Shown here piece by piece: positions 8,349 to 16,644 of a stretch of DNA of 40,179 bases. The stretch comes from Eubacterium barkeri. GTDB taxonomy: Bacteria; Bacillota; Clostridia; Eubacteriales; Eubacteriaceae. The position numbers and the translations under genes were made by a program. Numbering within the stretch: the first letter of the stretch is position 1; the number at the start of each line of letters is the position of its first letter. The stretch spans positions 1 through 40,179 of the forward strand of contig NZ_FNOU01000024.1 of the NCBI RefSeq assembly GCF_900107125.1, given 5' to 3'. The notes under the pieces are model-generated. The model ran no database searches. It saw only the letters and a program-made list of their open reading frames with translations, and was not told the DNA's origin.

Positions 8349-10296
8349 TCACGACACCTCCAATCCGGTTCTTTCGATTTGTTTCATAGTCATTCTTTTC
8401 CTGGACATATTTCGCCGTTCCGTAGCCGACTTCTCGGCCATCAAGGACCGATTTTACAACAGCCTGAACAACGATAGGCCGCTCCGAATCTTTCGTTTTT
8501 ACCTGGCTATCCGATGTCAGAATTGCACTCTTGCTTGCACGCAAATTTCCATCACTCGCCAATGCCATGGTCATCGTGCCGTCAAATCGAGTTGACGCAA
8601 TATCAGCCGTTATGCCATCAAGCGTATTTTTTACAGCCGGTACGCCCTTCTCAAGCCCTTTGGCCAAAGATTGCATAATCCACTGCCCATTCGGGATAAG
8701 CAATGCCAAGTCATAGGCCTTCGGGCCTTTATGCTCGGCAATCCATGATCCGATGCCAGATACAAAGTTTTTGACGCTTTCAAACGCACTGCGAATCCCA
8801 TCAAGCAACCCTTGCATGATATTAGACCCGGCATCCCAAAGCCAGGAACCAGCCCCAGAGAAAAATCCAATAATTTGTCCTGGTAGCCCAGAAACAAAAT
8901 TGACAACATTGCTTACAGCATTAGATGCCGAAGAACTCAAAGAATCCCAGATCCATTGGAAAAATCCAACAATCGAATTCCACGCTCCCTGGATATTTGA
9001 AACCGCAGAGGCAAACGCATTTACACACCAGGTAATAAATCCTTCGCACGCCGAAAGCACGGAGTCCCATACCCATTGCATAAACCCGGAAAATACTTCC
9101 CATGGGCTTTTGACATTGGCCACGCACCAGTTGACGGCGGCAACAATGCCGTTGAGGATTCCAGATACAATAAAAATTAATCCCTCGACAACCGGAATTA
9201 CAATCGAAAGAATCACTGTAACCACAGTCATTATTGGCGGAATAATAAAATTCAAGAAATTAAGAACGGCCCCAAAGAATTGCATCAAGATTGGTGCCAA
9301 TTGACTAACTACCGGCTCGAGTGATGTTTTCATGCCGTTGAAGGCCTTTCCGATGGTTTCGCCGAGGCCGCTAGACTTAACCATATTTACAATTGTTACA
9401 AATCCACTCCCGATTCCATTTATAATCGGGATGATAGATCCTATAGCATTCGCTATATTCTCTCTTCCGATTGCATCAAAAATACCAGCCATCGCTCGTT
9501 CTACTGATATCTTAACGTTTGACAGAGATGTTCCAATCCCCTTAGTCGCATCCTTTGCTTGTTGACTGAATGACGCAAACCCATTCGCGCCATTAGCATC
9601 CAAATCAAGGATTGCGTTGTTAAAATCTTGCATCGTTAGCGACCCACTTTTAATTGCGTCGTAAAGGGTTTGACTATTCGCGGTAGGACCAATTAATGCT
9701 TGCGCAACTTGATTGAGCTGCCCTGGCATAACCTCTTGGAGCGTTCTCCATGATTGCATGTCAACAGTTCCCTTCCCAAGCATTTGAACATATTGATACA
9801 TTGCCCTATTTTGGTCGTCTACTCCCTTTCCAGAAGCAAGCAGCATATCATTGAAAGCCAATCCGACGTTAGTTGCTTCATCAAGACCGTTAGTCAATGG
9901 CGCAATCTGTTGCACAAGACCTGTCATTCCGTTTAGAGATGTCGGTAGCCCAATCAAGCGGTCGCTCATTGTTTTTATTGATTTTTCGGCATCCGTTGCC
10001 GAGTAACCCATATTCTGCATAACCTTCGGGAAGTTGTTCATGGTGTCCGTTCGTTTGATTGCTCCATCCATCGCACTGGAAATGGCATTCATTGCCGCTG
10101 ATGTTATCGATGCGGCGGCACCTGCAATTGCACCAACGCCAAGCAGTCCCTTCGCAAAACCACCACCGGCCTTTGTGCCCATTGTTTTCCCGGCTCCAGA
10201 TGTATCAATCCCGCCTAGCTGCTTCGCTATCGTTGCCTGCGCCCCTTTAAGCGACGGAATCAAAGTAATATAGGCTGCTGCTAGTTCAGTTGCCAT
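8341..10296 (-). CDS. Tail tape measure protein
   Basis: 651 residues. The N-terminus (AAAYITLIPSLKGAQATIAKQLGG, later FPKVMQNMGYSATDAEKSIKTMSDRLIGLPTSLNGM) matches the tape_meas_nam family. A hydrophobic stretch near 335-395 and repeated Trp-rich QWIWDSL / QWVWDSV segments follow. It sets tail length and is ejected with the DNA; its length predicts a fairly short siphovirus tail, roughly 95-100 nm at 1.5 Å per residue. It follows the tail chaperone pair, as is standard. Ltp-type exclusion proteins, one of which is encoded at 37366-38778, act on tape measure proteins. Confidence 0.93.
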   Translation of the reverse strand: MATELAAAYITLIPSLKGAQATIAKQLGGIDTSGAGKTMGTKAGGGFAKGLLGVGAIAGAAASITSAAMNAISSAMDGAIKRTDTMNNFPKVMQNMGYSATDAEKSIKTMSDRLIGLPTSLNGMTGLVQQIAPLTNGLDEATNVGLAFNDMLLASGKGVDDQNRAMYQYVQMLGKGTVDMQSWRTLQEVMPGQLNQVAQALIGPTANSQTLYDAIKSGSLTMQDFNNAILDLDANGANGFASFSQQAKDATKGIGTSLSNVKISVERAMAGIFDAIGRENIANAIGSIIPIINGIGSGFVTIVNMVKSSGLGETIGKAFNGMKTSLEPVVSQLAPILMQFFGAVLNFLNFIIPPIMTVVTVILSIVIPVVEGLIFIVSGILNGIVAAVNWCVANVKSPWEVFSGFMQWVWDSVLSACEGFITWCVNAFASAVSNIQGAWNSIVGFFQWIWDSLSSSASNAVSNVVNFVSGLPGQIIGFFSGAGSWLWDAGSNIMQGLLDGIRSAFESVKNFVSGIGSWIAEHKGPKAYDLALLIPNGQWIMQSLAKGLEKGVPAVKNTLDGITADIASTRFDGTMTMALASDGNLRASKSAILTSDSQVKTKDSERPIVVQAVVKSVLDGREVGYGTAKYVQEKNDYETNRKNRIGGVVSV

Positions 10297-10941
10297 TTAG
10301 ATCCACCCGCTTTCTGCTTAAAATCTCAGAGCATTCTTCGATTGTTAATGGCGTACGGCCCTGCTCCGTTTTGCTTTCTTGCCCGGGACGCTCAATCATA
10401 CTTGGACGGTTAATGCCTTTTACCCCGTCCTCGGTGTTGCACCAAAAAAAATAAGCCAAAGTATCACTAATTTTGGCTAACAAATAATGATCGATATCCC
10501 AGGATAATTCTGGTTTTTCAGCGGACATGCAGCGGGATCGGACTGGCAGCATCGCCGCTAAATCCGCCGCCTCAGCCACAGAAATCCCACTCCCGATATC
10601 ATCGGCACTCACATGGTAATACTGCCTAAAATCGGCTCGCAGCTCTGCTGGGTACTTCCCCCTTAGGGCTGCAAGCCACATCAGTTTTTTGCGTTCAGTG
10701 CCTCCATAGCCTTTGTAAACCAATTGGTCATAGTTTCAACGCTTAAAGTCTCTGAATCGCCCTTTAGTTCTGCCTTAATCCGACTATAGTCATCCCTAAA
10801 AATCCGCCGAAACAATGGCACAATTTCTAGCGCTTGCCCATGCTGGATATCAGACATTGCTTCGAGTGTTTCCATGTCTTCTAGTCTCTCCTGCGGAATT
10901 TCAACAATGATACCATCAACAACAATTTTATTTTTATCCAT
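10286..10941 (-). CDS. Tail assembly chaperone G-GT fusion made by -1 frameshift
   Basis: The 0-frame product (10941-10681, 86 residues, ending MEALNAKN) stops at a TGA directly after the heptamer A AAA AAC, which is in the correct phase for a -1 slip (minus strand, 10690-10684). After the slip, reading continues in the frame of the downstream segment with the junction AKKLMWLAALRGKYPAEL and ends at 10286, giving about 218 residues. Lambda-like phages make G and G-T proteins this way to chaperone the tape measure. The downstream frame alone could start at 10723 but lacks a good binding site, so I treat it as the T domain. Confidence 0.85.
10681..10941 (-). CDS. Tail assembly chaperone, short form (G)
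   Basis: 86 residues, mostly helical and acidic, the unshifted product of the chaperone gene. The ATG at 10941 has GGAGG upstream and follows the major tail protein stop by two bases. Only a fraction of ribosomes should shift to make the long form; the short form is normally in excess. Identification rests on position between tail tube and tape measure and on the slippery site at its stop codon. Confidence 0.85.
   Translation of the reverse strand: MDKNKIVVDGIIVEIPQERLEDMETLEAMSDIQHGQALEIVPLFRRIFRDDYSRIKAELKGDSETLSVETMTNWFTKAMEALNAKN
10684..10690 (-). promoter_or_regulatory. Programmed -1 ribosomal frameshift site (A AAA AAC)
   Basis: On the minus strand the codons GCA AAA AAC TGA contain the heptamer A AAA AAC, one of the most slippery for bacterial ribosomes, with the stop codon immediately after it. 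A -1 shift places AAA AAA CTG ATG in frame with the downstream open frame. A pause at the stop may help; I see no strong stimulatory stem just downstream. Confidence 0.85.
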
Positions 10942-10943
10942 TT

Positions 10944-11507
10944 TTAAGCCTCCGCTGTAGCAGAAATATACTCATAAGCTGTATTTCCACTAGAATCCGG
11001 TGCTGCTGATAACGTCACTTCATACCCGATAGCTTCATCATCCTTGTACACAACATCACCAAGCTCAATTACCTTCCCGTACGGAATCACAACCCTCTTA
11101 ATTTTATTATCAGATAAGATCAACTCAATCGCATAGATATAATTCGACTTTTCCTTACTATTGTGTTTAATCGTTATTAATCCGCTTACGGATTCTTTTG
11201 CGACGTTTCCTTTTCCGTATGCTTGTTCAAGGGATACTTCGTTCGCTTCGATCATCTTAAATTTAAATGTTTCTTCCCTCGATGTCTGCGTGGTCAATAC
11301 AGCATCGCCGCCCCATGCCTTGACTGGCGTGGAGTCCGTCTTGATGGCATTGGTCACGCCATCCTCACTCACATAACCGACGCACTTAAACGCTTCATTT
11401 AAGGCAGTTTTTGCATCTGTCGGTGCAGCTGTCCCGACTGGAGCTACAAAAATAGCCCCAGTGGCCAACGGCTTACCGACGGATACGTTTTTTGCATCAT
11501 TTCCCAT
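10944..11507 (-). CDS. Major tail tube protein
   Basis: 187 residues, beta-rich, starting GNDAKNVSVGKPLATGAIFVAPVGT. It has the N-terminal pattern of phage tail tube proteins ('VGKPxxxGAIxxAPxGTxxPTD') and an SEDGVTN motif near residue 52. It polymerises into the tube of the non-contractile tail. AGGAGG lies upstream of the ATG at 11507. It is placed between the tail terminator and the tail chaperones, as expected. Confidence 0.88.
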   Translation of the reverse strand: MGNDAKNVSVGKPLATGAIFVAPVGTAAPTDAKTALNEAFKCVGYVSEDGVTNAIKTDSTPVKAWGGDAVLTTQTSREETFKFKMIEANEVSLEQAYGKGNVAKESVSGLITIKHNSKEKSNYIYAIELILSDNKIKRVVIPYGKVIELGDVVYKDDEAIGYEVTLSAAPDSSGNTAYEYISATAEA

Positions 11508-11520
11508 TACTCATTACCTC

Positions 11521-11859
11521 CTATGTTGTTACAAAATCCACAACCAATTGATATCGGTTTGACCCGGATTCAGGATCCGGGTAGTTATAAATTGAATTAA
11601 TCGACACTTTGCAAATGTTCACTTCCGAAACCATTCCGATAAGTGCATCTCGGATGGAATATGCCAACTCGGATGCGCTCAACCGCTTATCCGCCCATGC
11701 TTGTATAGCAACGGTTGGACGGTCAATAACCACGCTGTCGTTGCTTCCGCCAGTCCGCTCAACCGTTACAAAGCTATTCGGTCGATCGGATGGGACGTTA
11801 GCGTAGGCCTTAAATCCATTTTTATTCAAATACTCAACGATCTTTACTTCGATATTCAT
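11521..11859 (-). CDS. Tail terminator / tail completion protein
   Basis: 112 residues, starting MNIEVKIVEYLNKNGFKAYANVPSDRP, with alternating helix and strand, like the gp17/U family that caps the tail tube. It is placed directly before the tail tube gene. The ATG at 11859 lies just after the preceding stop; the longer reading from 11874 would overlap that gene and lacks a binding site. Call by position and style rather than a diagnostic motif. Confidence 0.75.
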   Translation of the reverse strand: MNIEVKIVEYLNKNGFKAYANVPSDRPNSFVTVERTGGSNDSVVIDRPTVAIQAWADKRLSASELAYSIRDALIGMVSEVNICKVSINSIYNYPDPESGSNRYQLVVDFVTT

Positions 11860-11860
11860 G

Positions 11861-12118
11861 TTATTTCCCAGCATTAATCGACTTAAGCAAGGTGTTATGC
11901 TTTGCGTTGGATTTTTTGGATATAAAATCTGTTGTTTTTACCATCGCGTGAGCCCTATTCTTCCCTGGCTGGACATCTGCGACATACTTCCCACTTCCCA
12001 TACCATCTGCCCTTACTTTTATTTTTTCGGCCCGCTTCAGTAGCTCCCCTTGCACGGCAGCGCTATTTAAAAGCTGTCTGGCCCCAGCACTATTAATTTT
12101 TACCTTAACATCAGCCAT
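11861..12118 (-). CDS. Head-tail connector / minor structural protein
   Basis: A basic protein of 85 residues (MADVKVKINSAGARQLLNS) at the position where HK97 gp10-like neck proteins lie, between head closure and tail terminator. It begins with a short strand and an 'AxxLLNSxxVQxxLxxRA' helix typical of that group, but is shorter than the usual 110-150 residues. It overlaps the upstream gene by 8 bases. Confidence 0.7.
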   Translation of the reverse strand: MADVKVKINSAGARQLLNSAAVQGELLKRAEKIKVRADGMGSGKYVADVQPGKNRAHAMVKTTDFISKKSNAKHNTLLKSINAGK

Positions 12119-12467
12119 CGCAACGCTTCACCTCCACAGGGTAGTCCCACGCTCCAGGCGTATTCTCCGGCGCGTAATATGTCGGATCGCCGACAACCTC
12201 CATCCATTCACCGCGGACTTTAAACCGACATCCCCGAAACGAGTAAGTTTCGTACCCCTTTGGGATATGCAGCGTATACACCACGACAGTGCCATCTGGT
12301 CGTATCGATGCATTTAATCGCCCAGACATCAAATCGTCGGTTACTCCTGGGTTAATAAGGACATTTTCAATATCTTCAATCGATGGGATTAAAGTAGGGT
12401 CGCCCATTGCGTCGGGCGGCCCTTTCGTATAGCGTTCAAGCGTTACTTTTTCTCCGGTAATCATCAC
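12111..12467 (-). CDS. Head closure / minor capsid protein
   Basis: 118 residues, largely beta (GEKVTLERYTKGPPDAMGDPT; LHIPKGYETYSFRGCRFKVRGEWMEVVGDPTYY), consistent with phage head-closure or stopper proteins that seal the connector. It starts with an ATGA overlap with the preceding connector. Role assigned from position within the conserved head-tail order. Confidence 0.75.
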   Translation of the reverse strand: MMITGEKVTLERYTKGPPDAMGDPTLIPSIEDIENVLINPGVTDDLMSGRLNASIRPDGTVVVYTLHIPKGYETYSFRGCRFKVRGEWMEVVGDPTYYAPENTPGAWDYPVEVKRCDG

Positions 12468-12853
12468 GCACCCCCAATTAGCGGGGCGATGCTGCCCATT
12501 TTTTGCGTGCCAATACCCAGCACTTTTTTCTCGCCAAGGGTCATATACAAATCGCCCGTTGGATTAACATAGGTCTGGGACTCGCTATAACTTCCGGCGG
12601 TCTGTGCAAAGTTGGATACAGGCGGCATATCAATGGGTGACATCATCGCCCGCTTGACCATCTCACAATTGATGGACTTAAGAGCCTCACTTTGCAGATC
12701 GTCCGCTGCGTCAATGGCTACGCCACTTTGCTTGCATGCCAGCGCAATCTTAACAGACGCATCAGAGAGCAGCGTGGCGGCGCGCTGCTGCTCATCAGCT
12801 GACAATAGGCGCCACCGGCTCTGCAAATCCTCTAGCGTTGCATAGGCAGTCAT
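12464..12853 (-). CDS. Head-tail adaptor (gp15/gp6-like)
   Basis: 129 residues. The helical N-terminus TAYATLEDLQSRWRLLSADEQQRAATLLSDASVKI is the hallmark of phage Gp15/gp6-type adaptor proteins that bind below the portal. It follows the capsid gene with a 1-base overlap (TAATG). The conserved adaptor, closure, terminator order downstream supports the call. Confidence 0.82.
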   Translation of the reverse strand: MTAYATLEDLQSRWRLLSADEQQRAATLLSDASVKIALACKQSGVAIDAADDLQSEALKSINCEMVKRAMMSPIDMPPVSNFAQTAGSYSESQTYVNPTGDLYMTLGEKKVLGIGTQKMGSIAPLIGGA

Positions 12854-13992
12854 TAAGATTTCGTTACGGTGATAGTGTAAACCTTGCTGTAATCACCGTT
12901 TGTTACTGTTACGGTCACGGTATTTGCCCCGCTTGTCCAGGTGGCCGCCGCCCCACTCGTCACTGCTGTACTGCCATTCTTGATAGATACTGTGGCGGCA
13001 GAGTTTCTGGAGACGGCTGTAATGGTGTTGGTCGCATCAGTCGTGGCGCAGGTATACGCTTCCGTCGTGCCATCAAAGGCAGGGGTTAATGTTTTTCCGC
13101 CAATTTTCAGTGTTTCTAAGGCGCAGTCCGTGGCATCGGTCAACTTAACAAAGTATTCATTTCCGGTGATGCGGAAACCCACTTCAATTTCAGCCCGAAC
13201 CGCAAACATATTCCGCTGGAAGAGGTTGATATTCTGTCCGCCAGTTGTTAGTGTTGCCTGGTCGGAGATGGCAATCTGCACCCCTTCAACGGTTCCGTAT
13301 ACCGCCTGGCTCCAGTCACCTGCAAAACCGATGGTATTAGGTTCTCCCGGGACGTAGGTAGCCTTTTTGATTTGCACCGGGCTGCCCAAAATCATCGGGA
13401 TACCATTTTCGGCAATTGAATTCACAAACAGCGGCCGCTTGTTCCCGTCAACGGCGGTCAGTAAGATGCTCTTCGCTTGAGGCGCCAGCGCAAAACCGTT
13501 TAAGATTCCGCCACCAGCCGCCACGGCTGCATCAGCGGCAACAAGGCCCTCCCAAGCGTTGCTCTTAATGCCAAAGGCAGAGCATCCAGAGAGCTGGTCG
13601 AAATTATCACCAGGCTTCACGGTCCCGCCAAAAGCCGTATTGTCAAATGTCCTCGCTAGTGCATATGGCAAACGCCGCACCAACTCTTCGTACAGCGCCC
13701 GCTTATCGCGGCGGAACTGATTACTAAACGGCTCAATGACCGCAATGGTGTAAGGAGTGATGGTCTTTGTGTTCAGTGTGTGCTTAGACACGGCCTTTTC
13801 GTCTGTTTCATTTACCCATGCCGCGGTGGGTTCACCGGTAATTGTCTGTACTTCTAGCCCTCGTCCTGGCAGCTCAATGCGCCGTGCCAGGTTCATGACT
13901 GCCGAATTTTCCAGCACTTTACTCCAAATTTCCGTAGAGATTTCTTTCGGTAAAGAAACGCCGGAAGTCCCTCTGTTAATATCAATAGCCAT
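12853..13992 (-). CDS. Major capsid protein with C-terminal Ig-like (cadherin-like) domain
   Basis: 379 residues. Residues 1 to about 290 have the HK97-fold style of Firmicutes capsids (N-terminal SLPKEISTEIWSKVLENSAVMNLARRIELPG; SNQFRRDKRALYEELVRRLPYALARTFD). From about 295 to the end, the LKIGGKTLTPAFDGTTEAYTC segment through VTVTNGDYSKVYTITVTK matches the cadherin-like beta-sandwich (PF12733-like) seen on surface proteins. This probably forms a decoration knob on each hexamer that may bind polysaccharide. It is made after the scaffold gene. Confidence 0.9.
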   Translation of the reverse strand: MAIDINRGTSGVSLPKEISTEIWSKVLENSAVMNLARRIELPGRGLEVQTITGEPTAAWVNETDEKAVSKHTLNTKTITPYTIAVIEPFSNQFRRDKRALYEELVRRLPYALARTFDNTAFGGTVKPGDNFDQLSGCSAFGIKSNAWEGLVAADAAVAAGGGILNGFALAPQAKSILLTAVDGNKRPLFVNSIAENGIPMILGSPVQIKKATYVPGEPNTIGFAGDWSQAVYGTVEGVQIAISDQATLTTGGQNINLFQRNMFAVRAEIEVGFRITGNEYFVKLTDATDCALETLKIGGKTLTPAFDGTTEAYTCATTDATNTITAVSRNSAATVSIKNGSTAVTSGAAATWTSGANTVTVTVTNGDYSKVYTITVTKS

Positions 13993-14017
13993 ATTTTTAT
14001 CTCACTTTCTATTTTTT

Positions 14018-14500
14018 TTAAAATAAATCCTTCGTTGTTTCAGCGAAAAGATCCGCCGTCGTTAATCCCGGCTGGCCTTTCGGCTTATTCCCATCGCTTC
14101 CAACGATTGGTGCCGTTGGTTGCTCACTGGTAAATTCTTTGAGCAGTTCAGCATGGGCCTCCATCTCTTCTTTTGTGCTTCCACGCAAAAGACTAGCTGG
14201 AACCCCGGTTTCTTTCGATATCTCCGCCGCCCAGGAATTCACCTGCTCCCGCTGCTTAAACGCAGCGTTTTCTTTTTCCGCCTTTTCAATCTGGTCCTGC
14301 AATTTTTGCAATTCGGTCTTCTGGCCCTCTTCAATGGCATCGTATTTTTCTGCCTTCGCCTTAAGATCCTCAAAGCCCGCATACTTTTCACGCTCCCGTG
14401 AAAGACGTTTCCCAATAATCTTGTCTAAATCTTCCTGGGTCGTGATTGCTTCAAAAGCTTCTTGACCTTTAACCGTAGGATCCGTATTTACTTCGCTCAT
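14018..14500 (-). CDS. Scaffolding protein (DUF4355-like)
   Basis: 160 residues: a disordered acidic N-terminus, a long Glu/Lys-rich coiled coil (about 35-90, KRLSREREKYAGFEDLKAKAEKYDAIEEGQKTEL) and a flexible C-terminus with a DLFAETTKDLF tail. This is the usual layout of the DUF4355 phage scaffold, which shapes the procapsid and then leaves. It lies directly before the capsid gene. Confidence 0.88.
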   Translation of the reverse strand: MSEVNTDPTVKGQEAFEAITTQEDLDKIIGKRLSREREKYAGFEDLKAKAEKYDAIEEGQKTELQKLQDQIEKAEKENAAFKQREQVNSWAAEISKETGVPASLLRGSTKEEMEAHAELLKEFTSEQPTAPIVGSDGNKPKGQPGLTTADLFAETTKDLF

Positions 14501-14555
14501 AAATTCTCCTAACCCGCCACTTCGGCGTTGAATCCACCGTCAATATGACGTCACA

Positions 14556-15236
14556 CTATTTCACACCAAGGTCCTTTCGCATCTGCGCAAGGACATCCTT
14601 ATAATTTCCGCTATTCGCGTTTTCCCGGGCATCCCGGTAATCCGAATACAAAGCATCCGGATCGTAACCCTCTACGCCATCCACCCCAGCGACAACGTGG
14701 CAGTCACAATCATTGTGAAACTGCATCATCTCACCGGCGGATCGCTTCGAGTAATAAACAAATCCACGGCTTGCCAACATCATACAAAAAGCACATGTAT
14801 GCGCACCCGTTGGCACTCTGGCAAACATTGTGCGATTTTCCCTTGCATTATCAACCATCGTTTGGTGGGCATAATTCTTCGTCTGCCGTGCAATATTCTG
14901 ATTCACAGCAGATAACGGACTTTTTTCCAGCGCATCATATCTTGCTTGAGATATTGCGTAACGCAAAGACGTATCCAGGCTTTTTAGATCGATGGACTCT
15001 GATGCCAAGGCGTTAGCGATACCCGTTTGCATCTCAAAAAAATCAGCCGCATTCAATGCCGCCGCTCCGCCATACTCCCGGATCAACCCCTCTGCAAAGT
15101 CCATGATGGTTTCCCTGACCGGCCAATAATCCGTTACTTTAAGTGACTTGACAAACTGGTCAAATTCAGCAGACGCCTGATTCGCAAGATCCACCGTCAT
15201 CCGGCCGTAGTTTTCAAAATCCTCACGGCTCAGCAT
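14556..15236 (-). CDS. Minor head protein (VG15/MuF-like)
   Basis: 226 residues. The C-terminal half contains VPTGAHTCAFCMMLASRGFVYYS...MQFHNDCDCHVVAGV, with paired Cys and His as in the VG15/MuF family of minor capsid proteins injected with, or attached to, the portal. The start is taken at the ATG at 15236 (MLSREDF), inside the portal stop overlap; the open frame upstream only adds MMVMV. It sits between portal and scaffold, as in SPP1-like heads. Confidence 0.85.
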   Translation of the reverse strand: MLSREDFENYGRMTVDLANQASAEFDQFVKSLKVTDYWPVRETIMDFAEGLIREYGGAAALNAADFFEMQTGIANALASESIDLKSLDTSLRYAISQARYDALEKSPLSAVNQNIARQTKNYAHQTMVDNARENRTMFARVPTGAHTCAFCMMLASRGFVYYSKRSAGEMMQFHNDCDCHVVAGVDGVEGYDPDALYSDYRDARENANSGNYKDVLAQMRKDLGVK

Positions 15237-16644
15237 TACCATCACCATCATTCAAGGTCGCCCTGATAGACTCCAATGCTTTTTTTGACTCATATTTACG
15301 CTTATCACTAAGCAGCCTTGTAATCTGACTCTCGGTGTACCCCAGTTCCTCTAGGGCCACCTGGCTTTCAGCAATCCACGGAATGGCTGACACCTGCTTA
15401 ATAATGGCATCAGATTGGCTTACCACGGATGGAATCGCCGGATTTCTAAAACGTGGCTGAATCTTTTTAACATCATCAGGAAGCGCATCCACCGTGGTGT
15501 TTCCAGCGATGGCCGCCACCAAGAGTCCGATATTCCGCAGGGCCATGCCGTTTGTTTCGTTGAGTCCCTCCGCTTCGATAATCAAATCCTCCTTGGCTGC
15601 ATAAATCGCCTCAGCTGATGCTGGATTATCATGGATAACACCAAGAGACGATATCGGGATACTGGTTTCCCCAGCAAACTGTGCAGCCAAACTGCGCATA
15701 TAGTCCATGTGGGGCTGCATTGATGCTTGCGGCAACTGTCCAAATGCTGGCACATCGCCGTCCTCATCCTTTGACACCGAAAAAATATTCCCAATGTAAG
15801 CTGCCCATTTTGAGTTGTTTGCAAATAACTCTGGGTCGGCTCCCATCAAATACTTTTGAGGAGAAGTGAAAAACTCCGATGAAATCTCTGTGCGAACGGC
15901 GGTCCGAATCGCGCTATCCGTAATAGACATCACTGCCCGGCTAATCCGGCTTTTCCCAAAGGGCTTGTCCAGCGTTGGCCGATAAACCATCGGCTCCATG
16001 AGCGGCCGGCCTTGTTTATGGTATAAGTAATTTGCCTCCCAGATTTCGGCGTTATTTCTAACCATCTCAACGACAGCACCGGCCGTGTATAGATTAATCC
16101 TAGTCGGCTCCCGTGTTTTAGTATCCACATCAACAATGGTCATCCCGCACTTAATCTTTTTCCGCCGATTATCCCAAAGTGCTGCCGCCGTTTCGGCATC
16201 GTAGGATGACAGCATAACAGATGGATCACCTGAGCCGCCCTTGGAAACGGTGATAAACGCACAAGAATGGATTAACTCGCTGGTTGTTGCCTGCCGATAA
16301 AGTACACCAAAGTTATTGGCGTGTAGGATAGCATTGACGCCGAAATCCTCACTATCTGGAAAGACGAATCCATCAAATCGGCTCCGAACAGTCAACATAT
16401 CCACAGCTTTTGCCGGCCAACCCATAGCACACTCCATATTTTTAAGGGCTGGTGGGATGGCGATGCCCAGATCTTTTAATCCGTTTTTCTGGTTATAATA
16501 CTGTTTCTTTGTCCTATTCCGAAAGAGCTTCATCCGCCAGACATCTACTAGCTCATTAAGATTCTCCTGGTCAATACCAGATAACCCAAGAACTTGCGGT
16601 GCTTTAAAATCAATACACTTACCGGATTCCCACATTTCACTCAT
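15223..16644 (-). CDS. Portal protein (SPP1 gp6-like)
   Basis: 473 residues. The N-terminus (NELVDVWRMKLFRNRTKKQYYNQKNGLKDLGIAIPPALKN) matches the SPP1 Gp6-like portal family, the dodecameric channel for DNA entry and exit. ISSLGVIHDNPASAEAIYAAKEDLIIEAE near residue 345 is the conserved 'P.S..A..A....L' segment of that family. The ATG overlaps the terminase stop (ATGA). Confidence 0.92.
   Translation of the reverse strand: MSEMWESGKCIDFKAPQVLGLSGIDQENLNELVDVWRMKLFRNRTKKQYYNQKNGLKDLGIAIPPALKNMECAMGWPAKAVDMLTVRSRFDGFVFPDSEDFGVNAILHANNFGVLYRQATTSELIHSCAFITVSKGGSGDPSVMLSSYDAETAAALWDNRRKKIKCGMTIVDVDTKTREPTRINLYTAGAVVEMVRNNAEIWEANYLYHKQGRPLMEPMVYRPTLDKPFGKSRISRAVMSITDSAIRTAVRTEISSEFFTSPQKYLMGADPELFANNSKWAAYIGNIFSVSKDEDGDVPAFGQLPQASMQPHMDYMRSLAAQFAGETSIPISSLGVIHDNPASAEAIYAAKEDLIIEAEGLNETNGMALRNIGLLVAAIAGNTTVDALPDDVKKIQPRFRNPAIPSVVSQSDAIIKQVSAIPWIAESQVALEELGYTESQITRLLSDKRKYESKKALESIRATLNDGDGNAEP

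Noticed and set aside
8753..9304. 183-residue plus-strand open frame opposite the tape measure
   Set aside because: Thr/Pro/Ile-rich complement of a repetitive coding sequence, with no binding site; the tape measure frame is clear.
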